Below the pieces are notes generated by a model. It did not search any database, was not told where the DNA came from, and worked only from the letters and a program-made list of their open reading frames with translations. Below are positions 54,543 through 63,881 of a stretch of DNA of 64,000 nt, piece by piece. The position numbers and the translations under genes were made by a program. Source of the DNA: Arenibacter sp. ARW7G5Y1 (lineage in GTDB: Bacteria > Bacteroidota > Bacteroidia > Flavobacteriales > Flavobacteriaceae); assembly GCF_003201775.1 (NCBI RefSeq), contig NZ_QJJZ01000011.1, positions 141,774-205,773 on the forward strand, in the 5' to 3' direction. Within the stretch, counting starts at the first letter, position 1. The number at the start of each line of letters is the position of its first letter.

Positions 54543-57179
54543 ATGGCACATTTTACCCCGAAAATTGCTGAGGAAGAAAGACTGGCCGTTCCCGACACCT
54601 ACAAGAATTGGAAAAAATGGGGGCCCTATTTGGCGGAAAGACAATGGGGAACCGTTCGGGAAGATTACAGTGAGCACGGAAATGCCTGGGATTTTATAGG
54701 ACATGAAAAGGCGCGTAGCAATGCCTATAGATGGGGAGAAGAAGGTATAGGTGGCTTTTGTGACTCAAGGGAGATTTTATGTCTGGCTCCGGCCTTTTGG
54801 AACGGCAAAGATGATATTTTAAAGGAACGCCTGTTCGGACTTACCAACAATCAGGGGAATCACGGCGAAGATGTTAAGGAACTCTATTTTCATCAGGTAT
54901 CCACACCCACACATTCCTACAGCAAATACCTTTATAAGTATCCACATAAGAAATTTCCATATAGCGACCTGATTAAAAACAATATTCGGAGCCGAGAGGA
55001 AACGGAATATGAACTACTGGATACCAATATATTTGGGAAAAATGCATATTTCGATTGTTATATAGAATACGCCAAAGCCGATATAGAGGATATTCTAATG
55101 AAAATCACCATTGTCAACAGAGGTCGTAGGAAGGCTGAGATTCATGTACTCCCACACCTATGGTTCAGAAATTTCTGGAAGCACAACAAGCGATTTAAAC
55201 GACCAAGTATAAAATCTATTGCAGACAATTGCCTGCAAGCTAGAAGTATAAGGAATGGCAGGCATTACCTTTATCACGAATATGGAGAACAACTTTTCTG
55301 TGAAAACGAGACCAACAATAGGCGTGTTTATAATGTACCCAATGAGGTGGAATATGTGAAAGATGGTATAAATGATCATGTAGTAAATGGCAAGCGTACA
55401 GTAAATCCCGAAAAGAACGGTTCCAAATCGGCCATCTGGCATAAGTTTAAATTAAAGGCCGGTGAAGAAAAGATTATACGGGTACGTCTTAGTAAAAGAA
55501 AATTACAGGATCCTTGGGCAAATTTTGATACTATTTTTGAGGAAAGAATAAAGGAATGTGAGGAATTCTATGATACCAAACTAAATAAAAACTTGCCAAA
55601 AACCCACCAAAAGATAGCCAAAAGTGCCTTCTCAGGGTTGTTGTGGACCAAGCAGTTCTATTACTACGATGTCTTTAAGTGGCTATTTGGAGGACCAGGT
55701 GAACCAAAACCAAACAGGGCCAATGCCAGGAATTTTAGTTGGCAACACCTTACCAATCGGCATGTAATATCCATGCCCGACAAGTGGGAGTATCCATGGT
55801 ACGCAGCTTGGGACCTTGCCTTTCATATGGTTTCCTTTGCTGAGATAGACCCCTATTTTGCCAAGGAACAATTACTCCTGGTACTGCGCGAAAGCTATAT
55901 GCACCCCAACGGGCAAATACCGGCCTACGAGTGGAATTTTAGTGATGTTAACCCCCCCGTACATTCCTGGGCGGTTTGGAACGTGTATGAAAAGGACAAA
56001 CAACAAAACGGTATGGGCGATACCAAATTTTTGGAAAATGCCTTTCAAAAACTACTTATTAATTTTACTTGGTGGGTAAACCAAAAGGACAAACACGGTA
56101 CCGATCTCTTTGAAGGTGGTTTTTTGGGGCTGGATAACATAGGTGTATTCGACCGTAATCATATGCCCCAAGGGGTGAGTAGAATGCAACAGGCCGATGC
56201 CACCAGTTGGATGGCCATGTTTACTGTGAATATGTTGCGTATGTCTTTGGAACTTGCCAAAACCAATAAGGTCTATGAGGAGTCTGCCGCCAAATTTTTT
56301 AGGCATTTTTTGAATATTGCCTGGGCCATGCACCATATTGGGAAAAAAGACATTTCACTTTGGGATGATGGGGACGATTTTTATTATGACGTGGTTGAGC
56401 TCTCCAATGGTGAAACCAGTAGGTTGAAAGTCCGATCGCTGGTAGGTATAATTCCCTTATTTGCGGTAGAGATAATACATAAGGACCTCTTTGAACAATT
56501 GAAGGAATTTAAAATTCGGGCGGCCGAAATAGTAAGGACACGACCAGATCTGGCTTCCCTGATCTCCAACATTGAAGAGACCAATAAGGATGGGAATTAC
56601 TTGTTTTCGATCATGAGGGCCTATAGATTGGAAAAGCTCCTCACCCGGCTCTTGGACGAAGATGAATTTCTGTCAGACTTTGGTATTCGTTCACTTTCAA
56701 AATACCATAAAGAGCATCCATTTGTATTTCAACATAATGGTCATTATACCATACATTACGAACCTGGCGAGAGTCGCTCCAATATGTTCGGGGGCAATTC
56801 CAACTGGAGGGGCCCCATCTGGATGCCGTTGAATTATATGATCATTCAATCCTTGCGAAAGTACTATACCTTTTATGGGCCAACCTATCAGTATGAATTC
56901 CCAACAGGATCTGGTATAAAGCTCAACTTAAAGGAGATTGCCAACGAGCTTACCAAGAGATTGGTAAAACTTTTTGAACATAATTCCGAAGGTAAATTCC
57001 AATATCATGCCGATGATCCCAATAAACTTTTCTCAACAGATGAGAACTTTAGGAACCAACATCTTTTTTATGAGTTTTTTGACGGCGATAATGGCAAGGG
57101 ACTAGGAGCTTCCCATCAAACGGGATGGACGGCATTGATTGCCAATCTCATCATGGAAATGGAAGAATCCAAATCCTAA
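54543..57179 (+). CDS. GH63-like (MGH1-type) glucosidase
   Basis: 878 residues with no signal peptide, so cytoplasmic. An N-terminal beta-sandwich (about 1-280; VREDYSEHGNAWDFIGHEKARSNAYRWGEEGIGGFCD) precedes an (alpha/alpha)6 barrel with NRHVISMPDKWEYPWYAAWDLAFHM, QIPAYEWNFSDVNPPVHSWAVW and GVSRMQQADATSWMA; the C-terminus has NMFGGNSNWRGPIWMP and LGASHQTGWTALIA. Family 63 members are alpha-glucosidases or mannosylglycerate hydrolases; bacterial ones of this length often act on osmolytes or glucans. Substrate not assignable. It follows the hybrid kinase gene. Confidence 0.85.
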   Translation: MAHFTPKIAEEERLAVPDTYKNWKKWGPYLAERQWGTVREDYSEHGNAWDFIGHEKARSNAYRWGEEGIGGFCDSREILCLAPAFWNGKDDILKERLFGLTNNQGNHGEDVKELYFHQVSTPTHSYSKYLYKYPHKKFPYSDLIKNNIRSREETEYELLDTNIFGKNAYFDCYIEYAKADIEDILMKITIVNRGRRKAEIHVLPHLWFRNFWKHNKRFKRPSIKSIADNCLQARSIRNGRHYLYHEYGEQLFCENETNNRRVYNVPNEVEYVKDGINDHVVNGKRTVNPEKNGSKSAIWHKFKLKAGEEKIIRVRLSKRKLQDPWANFDTIFEERIKECEEFYDTKLNKNLPKTHQKIAKSAFSGLLWTKQFYYYDVFKWLFGGPGEPKPNRANARNFSWQHLTNRHVISMPDKWEYPWYAAWDLAFHMVSFAEIDPYFAKEQLLLVLRESYMHPNGQIPAYEWNFSDVNPPVHSWAVWNVYEKDKQQNGMGDTKFLENAFQKLLINFTWWVNQKDKHGTDLFEGGFLGLDNIGVFDRNHMPQGVSRMQQADATSWMAMFTVNMLRMSLELAKTNKVYEESAAKFFRHFLNIAWAMHHIGKKDISLWDDGDDFYYDVVELSNGETSRLKVRSLVGIIPLFAVEIIHKDLFEQLKEFKIRAAEIVRTRPDLASLISNIEETNKDGNYLFSIMRAYRLEKLLTRLLDEDEFLSDFGIRSLSKYHKEHPFVFQHNGHYTIHYEPGESRSNMFGGNSNWRGPIWMPLNYMIIQSLRKYYTFYGPTYQYEFPTGSGIKLNLKEIANELTKRLVKLFEHNSEGKFQYHADDPNKLFSTDENFRNQHLFYEFFDGDNGKGLGASHQTGWTALIANLIMEMEESKS

Positions 57180-57257
57180 ACCTGTTATTTTTTTTGGTCG
57201 TAAAAATCCAAAATTCCATAATGCCAATCGGCATTTGGACTATGGCATTAGTTTAAC

Positions 57258-57438
57258 AAAAGGTATTAAACCTCAGGGCAAGTCTGACTTTGTCGGCAGA
57301 CCCTGAACCCAATAATAGGAATAGACCCTAGGGTCGAGGTATTGAACCTAGATCCCGTCGAAAAAGGCGGGATTAGTTCAACTTGCAATTTTAAGTGCGT
57401 CTTACTTACTTCTCAAAATTGAGTTTCACTAATAGATG
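57258..57438 (+). repeat. dispersed structured repeat, family 1, copy B
   Basis: Plus-strand copy of the element seen inverted at 8305-8492. Shared landmarks in order: CCTCAGGGCA, CCCTGAACCCA, the GACCCTAGGGTC palindrome, the GGCGGGAT arm, TTTTAAGTGCGTCTTAC and CAAAATTGAGTTT. Stems are kept although both arms have changed in places. It begins 79 bases after the GH63-like stop and ends 77 bases before the next gene. Confidence 0.8.
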
Positions 57439-57514
57439 TTTAGACTTATATTTTTTGGTAATTTTAATACTTCAAAAGTTAAGGTCCTTTAAATATTAAC
57501 CAATTAAATTAAAC

Positions 57515-57991
57515 ATGAGCCATAATGATTATCACCTAGCCCAATTCAATATCATTAAACTCAAAGATCATCTCGATTCTCCCATAGTGAAGGAGTTCAA
57601 GGATTTTTTGGGGCCAGTGAATCAGTTGGCTGAGGAAAGTCCTGGTTTTATTTGGAGACTTAAGGACGAGAGTTCTTACGGAGCCACCGACCTGGAAACT
57701 CCTTACCAGGATGAATTGATTTTTATTAATATGTCCGTATGGCTCAATTACGAATATTTAAAAACCTATACCTATCAAACGGTGCATAGTTATTTTTTAA
57801 AGAGCAGAAAAAAATGGTCCTCTGAAATAGAAGGCCATACAGCGGTAATGTGGTATTTGGAAGCAGGTAAGCTTCCATCAGTACATGAGGCAAAATCAAA
57901 ATTGGATTTCCTAAATCAGTTTGGTTCCTCCGAAATTGCTTTCAGTATGACTGATATATATAATTTTGACGGAACCAAACTGGATAGGTGA
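57515..57991 (+). CDS. DUF3291-family protein
   Basis: 158 residues. The DUF3291 pattern is clear: YHLAQFNIIKLKDHLDSPIVKEFKDFLGPVNQLAEESPGFIWRL, ELIFINMSVWLNYEYLKTYTYQTVHSYFLKSRKKW and VMWYLEAGKLPSVHEAKSKLDFL. It belongs to the dimeric alpha/beta-barrel superfamily with possible haem or small-molecule binding. Cytoplasmic, apparently single-gene, directly downstream of repeat family 1 copy B. Confidence 0.85.
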   Translation: MSHNDYHLAQFNIIKLKDHLDSPIVKEFKDFLGPVNQLAEESPGFIWRLKDESSYGATDLETPYQDELIFINMSVWLNYEYLKTYTYQTVHSYFLKSRKKWSSEIEGHTAVMWYLEAGKLPSVHEAKSKLDFLNQFGSSEIAFSMTDIYNFDGTKLDR

Positions 57992-58262
57992 AAATTTTAT
58001 ATTAGGATACAGCATAGAAGTAGTCTTCCAGTGTAGCCAACCAACCTCCTTTTCTTTCCTTGAATTAACAGAACCTATTGCAATTTTACCATAAACAAAT
58101 ATTTGATTTTTCGGGACCCTGTATAGCGTGACTAAAATTCCACTTAATTTATTATCTTTCTACGGTGGTTGGGAATCAGTACCCATTTCTTCCACATAAA
58201 TTTAGGCATACTTCCAAGGTATCGCTGTAATGTTGAATAAAAACCAAACCAAAAGATTGAAA

Positions 58263-59546
58263 ATGAAAAATTTTACTTCGTTTGCGTGCTTCCTCCTTTT
58301 TAGCACTTTTTTAATTGCACAACCCCGTCAACAACTCGTAGAGGTCATTGTAAGTCCAAACCATGCCGATTGGACCTACTCCCTAGGTGAACAAGCGGAG
58401 TTTACCATTTCCGTTTTTAAAAACAATGTAGCCCTGGACGATATAGAGATTAAGTACAAGGTTCAACCAGACCCTGGGTACCGCACCCTAAAGGTTTGGG
58501 ATGAGGGCACACGCACCCTTCGAAACACATCCACTAAAATCAAGGCCAAAAAATTTACCGAACCTGGATTTCTCCGTTGTACAGCAACTGTTGAAGTAGA
58601 TGGGAAGGAGTATTCGTCCTATACCACGGTAGGTTTTGAACCTGACAAAATTCGGCCCACCACCACCTTACCCAAAGATTTTGAAGCGTTTTGGAATAAA
58701 GGCAAGGAAGAATTGAACCAAGTACCTATGAACCCAGTACTGACTTTGATGCCAGAACGCTGCACAGACAAGGTAGATGTATACCATGTGCAATTGGACA
58801 ATATAACAGGGAAAATCTATGGTATTCTAACCAAACCAAAAAAAGCAGGGAAATACCCAGCCATCCTTCACGTGCCCGGTGCAGGAATCCGCCCTTACTA
58901 TGGGGAAATTGACGAAGCTGCGGAAGGTTTTATCTCTTTTACCATTGGTATCCACGGCATTCCTGTAAACTTGGATAAAAGCGTTTATGACAACCTTAGA
59001 AGTGGGGCGCTCAACGGTTACCAGACCTTTAATTTGGATGATCGGGATAATGCCTACTACCGCCGTGTTTATCTCGGTTGTGTTAGGGCTGTCGATTTTA
59101 TAGAAAGTGTAGACGGTTTTAATGGTGAAGATATTGCGGTTACCGGTGGTAGTCAAGGCGGTGCACTTTCCATTGTGACCGCAGGCTTGGATGATAGAAT
59201 TGATTATTTGGCAGCCTTTTTCCCTGCCCTATCCGATATGACGGGATTTTTACACGGGCGTGCTGGAGGGTGGCCTCAAATTTTCGTAGACGATTTCACC
59301 AACAAACCGGAAAAAATAGAAGTTTCCAAATATTATGATGTCGTAAATTTTGCCCGTTTTGTAAAAGTACCGGGCTGGTACAGTTGGGGCTATAATGACA
59401 ATGTATGTCCGCCTGCCTCTACTTATTCCGCCTTTAATGTATTAACGGCCCCAAAGGAGCTTCATCTTTTTCAAAAGACCCAGCATTGGACCTACCCAGA
59501 ACAACAGGAGTTGAAAAAAGAATGGCTTTACACTAAGCTCAAGTAA
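58263..59546 (+). CDS. exported acetyl xylan esterase (AXE1/CE7 family)
   Basis: 427 residues from the ATG at 58263, which opens a signal peptide (cleavage near LIAQ); an upstream ATG at 58230 gives a polar tail. An N-terminal beta domain of about 110 residues precedes the AXE1 hydrolase fold: nucleophile elbow GGSQGG, VRAVDFIESVDGFNGEDIAVTG, and the late WSWGYNDNVCPPASTY and HWTYPEQQ regions with acid and His. Deacetylates xylan or other acetylated glycans in the periplasm. Next to a Gfo/Idh/MocA oxidoreductase gene. Confidence 0.9.
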   Translation: MKNFTSFACFLLFSTFLIAQPRQQLVEVIVSPNHADWTYSLGEQAEFTISVFKNNVALDDIEIKYKVQPDPGYRTLKVWDEGTRTLRNTSTKIKAKKFTEPGFLRCTATVEVDGKEYSSYTTVGFEPDKIRPTTTLPKDFEAFWNKGKEELNQVPMNPVLTLMPERCTDKVDVYHVQLDNITGKIYGILTKPKKAGKYPAILHVPGAGIRPYYGEIDEAAEGFISFTIGIHGIPVNLDKSVYDNLRSGALNGYQTFNLDDRDNAYYRRVYLGCVRAVDFIESVDGFNGEDIAVTGGSQGGALSIVTAGLDDRIDYLAAFFPALSDMTGFLHGRAGGWPQIFVDDFTNKPEKIEVSKYYDVVNFARFVKVPGWYSWGYNDNVCPPASTYSAFNVLTAPKELHLFQKTQHWTYPEQQELKKEWLYTKLK

Positions 59547-59615
59547 TCGGATAGATGGGACGCCAAGGATTTAACGAGGTCCTTCCCATATTTAATGGAA
59601 CCAAACCAAGCAGTA

Positions 59616-60905
59616 ATGAAAATTAAAGAACAGCATCGGAGAGAATTTATAAAACAAAGTGGTCTGGGACTTCTGGGCCTAACATTGTTACCTTCGGCCT
59701 ATGGCAAAATTGCGCCTAGCGATCGCCTCCGTGTAGCCCACATTGGTGTGGGCGGTATGGGCAACAGCCATATGAAATGGTTCAGCGCTCTACCCGAAGT
59801 GGATGTGGTTGCCCTCTGTGATGTAGATGAATCCCATCTGGCAAGTAGTCTAAAAACAATGGAAACCCTTCAGCCTGGAAAAAAAGTAAAAGGTTACGGT
59901 GATTTCCGAAAAATTCTGGACCGAAAAGATATTGATGCCATCACCTGTGCTACCCCGGACCATTGGCATGCACAGATCGCAAGCCTGGCTTTCCAGGCAG
60001 GAAAGGATGTGTACGGTGAGAAACCCCTTTCCTATGATGTTAAAGAGGGACAAATGATGCTCAAAAACATGGAAAAGCACAACCGTATTTTTCAAATGGG
60101 GACGCAGATACATGCCACGGACAATTACCATCGTGTGGTAGAAATTATAAAGTCGGGCGCCATTGGCAAAGTCCACACGGTTCGATTATGGAAAACCGGG
60201 GCACCACCAAATTTGGGCAATCCAAAAACTGCGGCCGTCCCTAAAGGGCTTAATTGGGATATGTGGCTGGGACCGGCACCCTATGTAGATTATATCCCCG
60301 AAAAATGCCACTTTACGTACCGCTATTTCTTGGATTATTCCGGAGGTTTTTTTGCCGATTTCTGGTGCCATATTGCCGATGTGGCTTTTTGGGCCTTGGA
60401 ACCCAAAGGCCTAAAGAGTATTGTTGCCCGAGGAGAAAAAGCCGAAGGTATTGCCGATACTCCAAAATGGATCGAAATCGATTATGAGTTCGACGGTCTA
60501 AAGCTCTATTGGACCAGTGAACCTCCAAATGTTCCCGGTGCGGCAGAGCGTGGAATTGGCGCTTATTTTGAAGGAGATAAGGGAAGTTTAATTTGTGATT
60601 ACAATTCCCGTGAAATCACCATCAATGGGGAAACTGTGACCGATATCCCTGAAGTACCAAAAAGTATAATCCGTTCTCCGGGACACCAACAAAACTTTGT
60701 TGATTCCGTTAAATCCAGGACCCAACCCGAATCGAACCTGGCCTATGCCCGTACCATGACCCTGCCCATGCATTTAGGGTTGATTTCGTACAGAATGGGA
60801 AGGAAACTCAATTGGAATTCTGAGAAGGAGAAATTTATAGGAGACTCCGAGGCCAATAAACTATTGTCAAGAAAAGCCAGAAAAGCCTGGCGGTTGGTAA
60901 CCTAG
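59616..60905 (+). CDS. Tat-exported Gfo/Idh/MocA-family oxidoreductase
   Basis: 429 residues from the ATG at 59616. A Tat-type leader (RREFIKQSGLGLLGL) precedes the Rossmann motif VAHIGVGGMGNSH and DVDESH, the EKPLS motif that carries the catalytic lysine (YGEKPLSYDVKEG), and a C-terminal beta-sheet domain with FADFWCHIADVAFW. NAD(P)-dependent sugar or inositol dehydrogenase/glycosidase-like activity; substrate unknown. It starts 69 bases after the esterase stop and likely shares its transcript. Confidence 0.85.
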   Translation: MKIKEQHRREFIKQSGLGLLGLTLLPSAYGKIAPSDRLRVAHIGVGGMGNSHMKWFSALPEVDVVALCDVDESHLASSLKTMETLQPGKKVKGYGDFRKILDRKDIDAITCATPDHWHAQIASLAFQAGKDVYGEKPLSYDVKEGQMMLKNMEKHNRIFQMGTQIHATDNYHRVVEIIKSGAIGKVHTVRLWKTGAPPNLGNPKTAAVPKGLNWDMWLGPAPYVDYIPEKCHFTYRYFLDYSGGFFADFWCHIADVAFWALEPKGLKSIVARGEKAEGIADTPKWIEIDYEFDGLKLYWTSEPPNVPGAAERGIGAYFEGDKGSLICDYNSREITINGETVTDIPEVPKSIIRSPGHQQNFVDSVKSRTQPESNLAYARTMTLPMHLGLISYRMGRKLNWNSEKEKFIGDSEANKLLSRKARKAWRLVT

Positions 60906-60989
60906 GAACCCATTCCAAAACAAGGGGGGTAAGCGGTAGAATACAACTGCTCAATATTGGGCATTTCCAGCATTAACAACAATGATACA

Positions 60990-61376
60990 ATGAATAAAAG
61001 AATTGCCTTGAAAATTATGTTCCTTTTACTTGGAACACTTTTGATATTTCATATATTAATTTTCACGGAGCAAATACCCTATGATAAGGTCTGGGCGGGA
61101 AAATTAAATTCTGTTGGGGAAATGAAATCTTTTGAAGCTTTTTCCATCCTGATCAATATCTTTATGGCCCTGGTCCTGTTCATAAAATACCAACTTTTGG
61201 AGAGCGGAAAAACTAACAAGGCCATTGATGTACTCATTTGGATATTTGTTGTCTTTTTTGCTTTGAACACCTTAGGCAATCTATTTGCCAAAAGTGTAAT
61301 AGAATTAATTGCAGGAAGTTTCTTGACCCTGGTTTCATGCATTCTTTGTTTTATTATTGTTAAAAAGGAAAAATAA
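60990..61376 (+). CDS. four-helix membrane protein
   Basis: 128 residues from the ATG at 60990; an ATG at 60957 would add 11 polar residues. Four membrane helices (about 6-25, 44-64, 78-99 and 104-122) and no recognisable motif. It follows the oxidoreductase gene after 84 bases on the same strand but shows no obvious functional link. Function unknown. Confidence 0.6.
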   Translation: MNKRIALKIMFLLLGTLLIFHILIFTEQIPYDKVWAGKLNSVGEMKSFEAFSILINIFMALVLFIKYQLLESGKTNKAIDVLIWIFVVFFALNTLGNLFAKSVIELIAGSFLTLVSCILCFIIVKKEK

Positions 61377-61553
61377 AACAACTCTATAAGTAAAAATCAT
61401 TCCCTTCCTTTCTGGGATATGTAGGCACTAAACAAGAAGCTATAGAAATATTCCAAACTTAAAGAGAGACAATATTTCCAGCAATATTATTCATGTCTAC
61501 TTGGTCCTTTTCCTAAATAATCCCGAATTTTACAAAAACAAAAATCTATTATC

Positions 61554-62315
61554 ATGCCCGTAAACAAAATTGCCGTAGTAACAGGAGGAAGTCGAGGCCT
61601 AGGTAAGGATATGGCCCTTAATATCGCGAAAAAAGGAATCGATGTCATAATTACGTACCACTCCAACAAATCGGCGGCAGATAAGGTTGTTACAGAAATT
61701 AGGGATTTGGGTCGGATGGCTTATGCGCTGCCATTGGATACCGCTAAGATCAATTCCTTTGATGAATTCTTTGGTCAGCTTTCCGCTTATCTGAAAGCCG
61801 AGACAGGCCAGGAAAAGTTCGATTTTTTAATAAACAATGCAGGTACTGGAATTTATCAACCTTTTATTGAAACCACGGAGGAACAGTTTGATGAAATGGT
61901 AAATGTTCATTTCAAGGGGGTCTATTTCCTAACCCAAAAGGCCCTGCCCTATTTAAATGACGGGAGTAGAATTATTAACATTTCTTCCGGTCTCACCCGG
62001 TTTACTTTTCCAAATTCATCCGCCTATGCCCCAACTAAAGCTGCCGTGGAAGTATTTACCAGATACTTGGCCAAAGAATTGGCACCTAGAAAAATTACCG
62101 CCAATGTGGTGGCCCCAGGAGCCGTAGCAACTGATTTTGGTGGTGGGAAAAACAAAACAAACGAACAAAAAAGACAGGCTGTAACTGCTGCCACTGCCTT
62201 GGGAAGAGTGGGAGAACCAGAAGATATTGGTGGTGTGGTGGCATTTTTGTGTACCGAGGATGCCCGCTGGATCAATGGTCAGCGTATAGAAGCTTCAGGA
62301 GGGATTCTATTGTAG
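61554..62315 (+). CDS. short-chain dehydrogenase/reductase
   Basis: 253 residues. Classical SDR: cofactor motif TGGSRGLGK, NNAG, active-site Ser in NISSGL, YxxxK as YAPTKAA, and PGAVATDF. An Arg after the first motif region favours NADPH. Resembles 3-oxoacyl-ACP reductase or glucose-type dehydrogenases; substrate not assignable. Cytoplasmic, single gene between two stand-alone genes. Confidence 0.9.
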   Translation: MPVNKIAVVTGGSRGLGKDMALNIAKKGIDVIITYHSNKSAADKVVTEIRDLGRMAYALPLDTAKINSFDEFFGQLSAYLKAETGQEKFDFLINNAGTGIYQPFIETTEEQFDEMVNVHFKGVYFLTQKALPYLNDGSRIINISSGLTRFTFPNSSAYAPTKAAVEVFTRYLAKELAPRKITANVVAPGAVATDFGGGKNKTNEQKRQAVTAATALGRVGEPEDIGGVVAFLCTEDARWINGQRIEASGGILL

Positions 62316-62478
62316 GGCTATTTCGGATTACTATGTAGGAGGCCTATGATATTCCAAATGACATGGTAAATCAATTTATCCTACCACCTATACTAAATTG
62401 AAGGTGTGTAACATTGGTCACTGTGCAAAAATTCAAATTAAAATACCTTAGTTCCATTAATATTCTAAATATAGAACA

Positions 62479-63222
62479 ATGGAACAAGATCAAGTAAACG
62501 AACACATCAGCATGCCACGTATTGGGGATGCTGCACCGGAATTTAAAGCTGTTACAACCCAAGGTAATATAGATTTCCCCAGTGATTATAAAGGCGATTG
62601 GGTAATCCTATTTAGTCATCCGGCCGACTTTACTCCTGTATGTACCTCGGAGTTTATGACCTTTGCAACCATGGAAGATAAATTTGCAGAAGCAAATTGC
62701 AAGCTTGTTGGTCTTTCAATAGATGGTTTGTACAGCCATATTGCATGGTTACGTACCATAAAGGAAAAAATAGAGTACAAAGGGATGAAAAATGTTGAAG
62801 TAAATTTTCCTTTAATTGAAGACATTACCATGGAGGTTGCCAAAAAATATGGAATGATTCAACCCAATGAAGATTCAACAAAAGCGGTCAGGGCTGTTTT
62901 CTTTATTGATCCAAAGGGGATTATAAGGACCATAATTTATTATCCTTTAAGTTTGGGAAGAAACTTCGATGAACTATACCGTGTAGTCATAGCATTACAG
63001 GCCGCTGACGAATTTGGGGTTGCCACTCCTGCCGATTGGCGTCCGGGTGATGATGTAATAGTAGGACCAGCTGGTTCCTGTGGAACTGCAAAAGACAGAA
63101 TGGAAGACAGTGAAATAGATTGTAAGGATTGGTTCTTCTGTACCAAAAAGTTGGATAAGGATACGGTACTGGATAGAGTGTTAAACAAAAAGAGTCAACG
63201 CAAAACCCTAACAACTGAATAA
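62479..63222 (+). CDS. 1-Cys-type (Prx6/archaeal TPx-like) peroxiredoxin
   Basis: 247 residues. AhpC/TSA domain with the peroxidatic Cys55 in HPADFTPVCTSEF, then the C-terminal Prx domain. Extra cysteines Cys201, Cys215 and Cys221 (in GSCGT, IDCKDWFFC) match the resolving pair of archaeal Prx6-type thiol peroxidases, so it may work as a 2-Cys enzyme with thioredoxin. It detoxifies peroxides in the cytoplasm. Stand-alone; the gene upstream is an SDR with 163 bases between. Confidence 0.9.
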   Translation: MEQDQVNEHISMPRIGDAAPEFKAVTTQGNIDFPSDYKGDWVILFSHPADFTPVCTSEFMTFATMEDKFAEANCKLVGLSIDGLYSHIAWLRTIKEKIEYKGMKNVEVNFPLIEDITMEVAKKYGMIQPNEDSTKAVRAVFFIDPKGIIRTIIYYPLSLGRNFDELYRVVIALQAADEFGVATPADWRPGDDVIVGPAGSCGTAKDRMEDSEIDCKDWFFCTKKLDKDTVLDRVLNKKSQRKTLTTE

Positions 63223-63548
63223 TGAACCATATTAGTGGTCCCCTCTAAGGATCTGGATAATAAATTTGAAACGGATCATGATCAATTGTTGTGTTTATCA
63301 AAAAATTAGGATTAATTTGATCAGTCGTGTTTTTTTTGATAAATAGTTTTTATTAATATGAGCAATTTTGTAAAACCAATGATTAAATTATATCCAAGGC
63401 TTCAATAATTCTTAACGGCCATGCCATCTCCACGACGGAAGAAGAATGACCAAACCAGAGACCTTGATGGCAATACCAAAGGTTTTTAATAACGGAAAAT
63501 GACTTATCCCCACATGAAGGTTGACGGAACGTAAGGGCCGGCCTATTT
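63223..63548. other. intergenic, no gene seen
   Basis: AT-rich spacer after the peroxiredoxin. No gene and no terminator hairpin with a clear T-run was recognised before the family 2 repeat. Confidence 0.35.
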
Positions 63549-63795
63549 TCAATTTCGTCTTAAATCAAGTGGTTTTCACATTGGAAGGTGGAAGGCGTCC
63601 ATAGAGCATTTCACCCAAGTGAAAGCGGCCTGGACGCCGGGGCCGTGGAAAGTGCGTAGATTTAAAGAAATTTAAAATCAGCCTAGCGTTTTTTGGTTCG
63701 TTTTTTGGGCGATGCAAAAAATGAACAGAACACAAAAATGAGATAGTAAATTATTTTTTTTCTAATTCACACACAACTTTTGGGATCGATCCTTT
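63549..63795 (+). repeat. dispersed structured repeat, family 2, copy B
   Basis: Conserved head (63549-63596) and tail (63708-63795) match the copy at 32709-33007. The middle carries its own stems: TTTCAC/GTGAAA and CGTCCA/TGGACG. The tail contains GGCGATGCAAAAAATGAACA, identical in both copies. No open frame. It lies immediately upstream of a terminator and an insertion-sequence end. Confidence 0.7.
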
Positions 63796-63796
63796 G

Positions 63797-63821
63797 AAAC
63801 CCCGCCAAAAAGGCGGGGTTT
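63797..63821 (+). terminator. strong intrinsic terminator
   Basis: AAACCCCGCC (63797-63806) and GGCGGGGTTT (63812-63821) with an A5 loop, then TATTTT. It may end transcription from repeat family 2 copy B. Confidence 0.75.
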
Positions 63822-63881
63822 ATTTTACTATTCAGATTCAAGGAGCCTGTGGTTTTTAAAGACGGGTCCACAAACAAAAAT

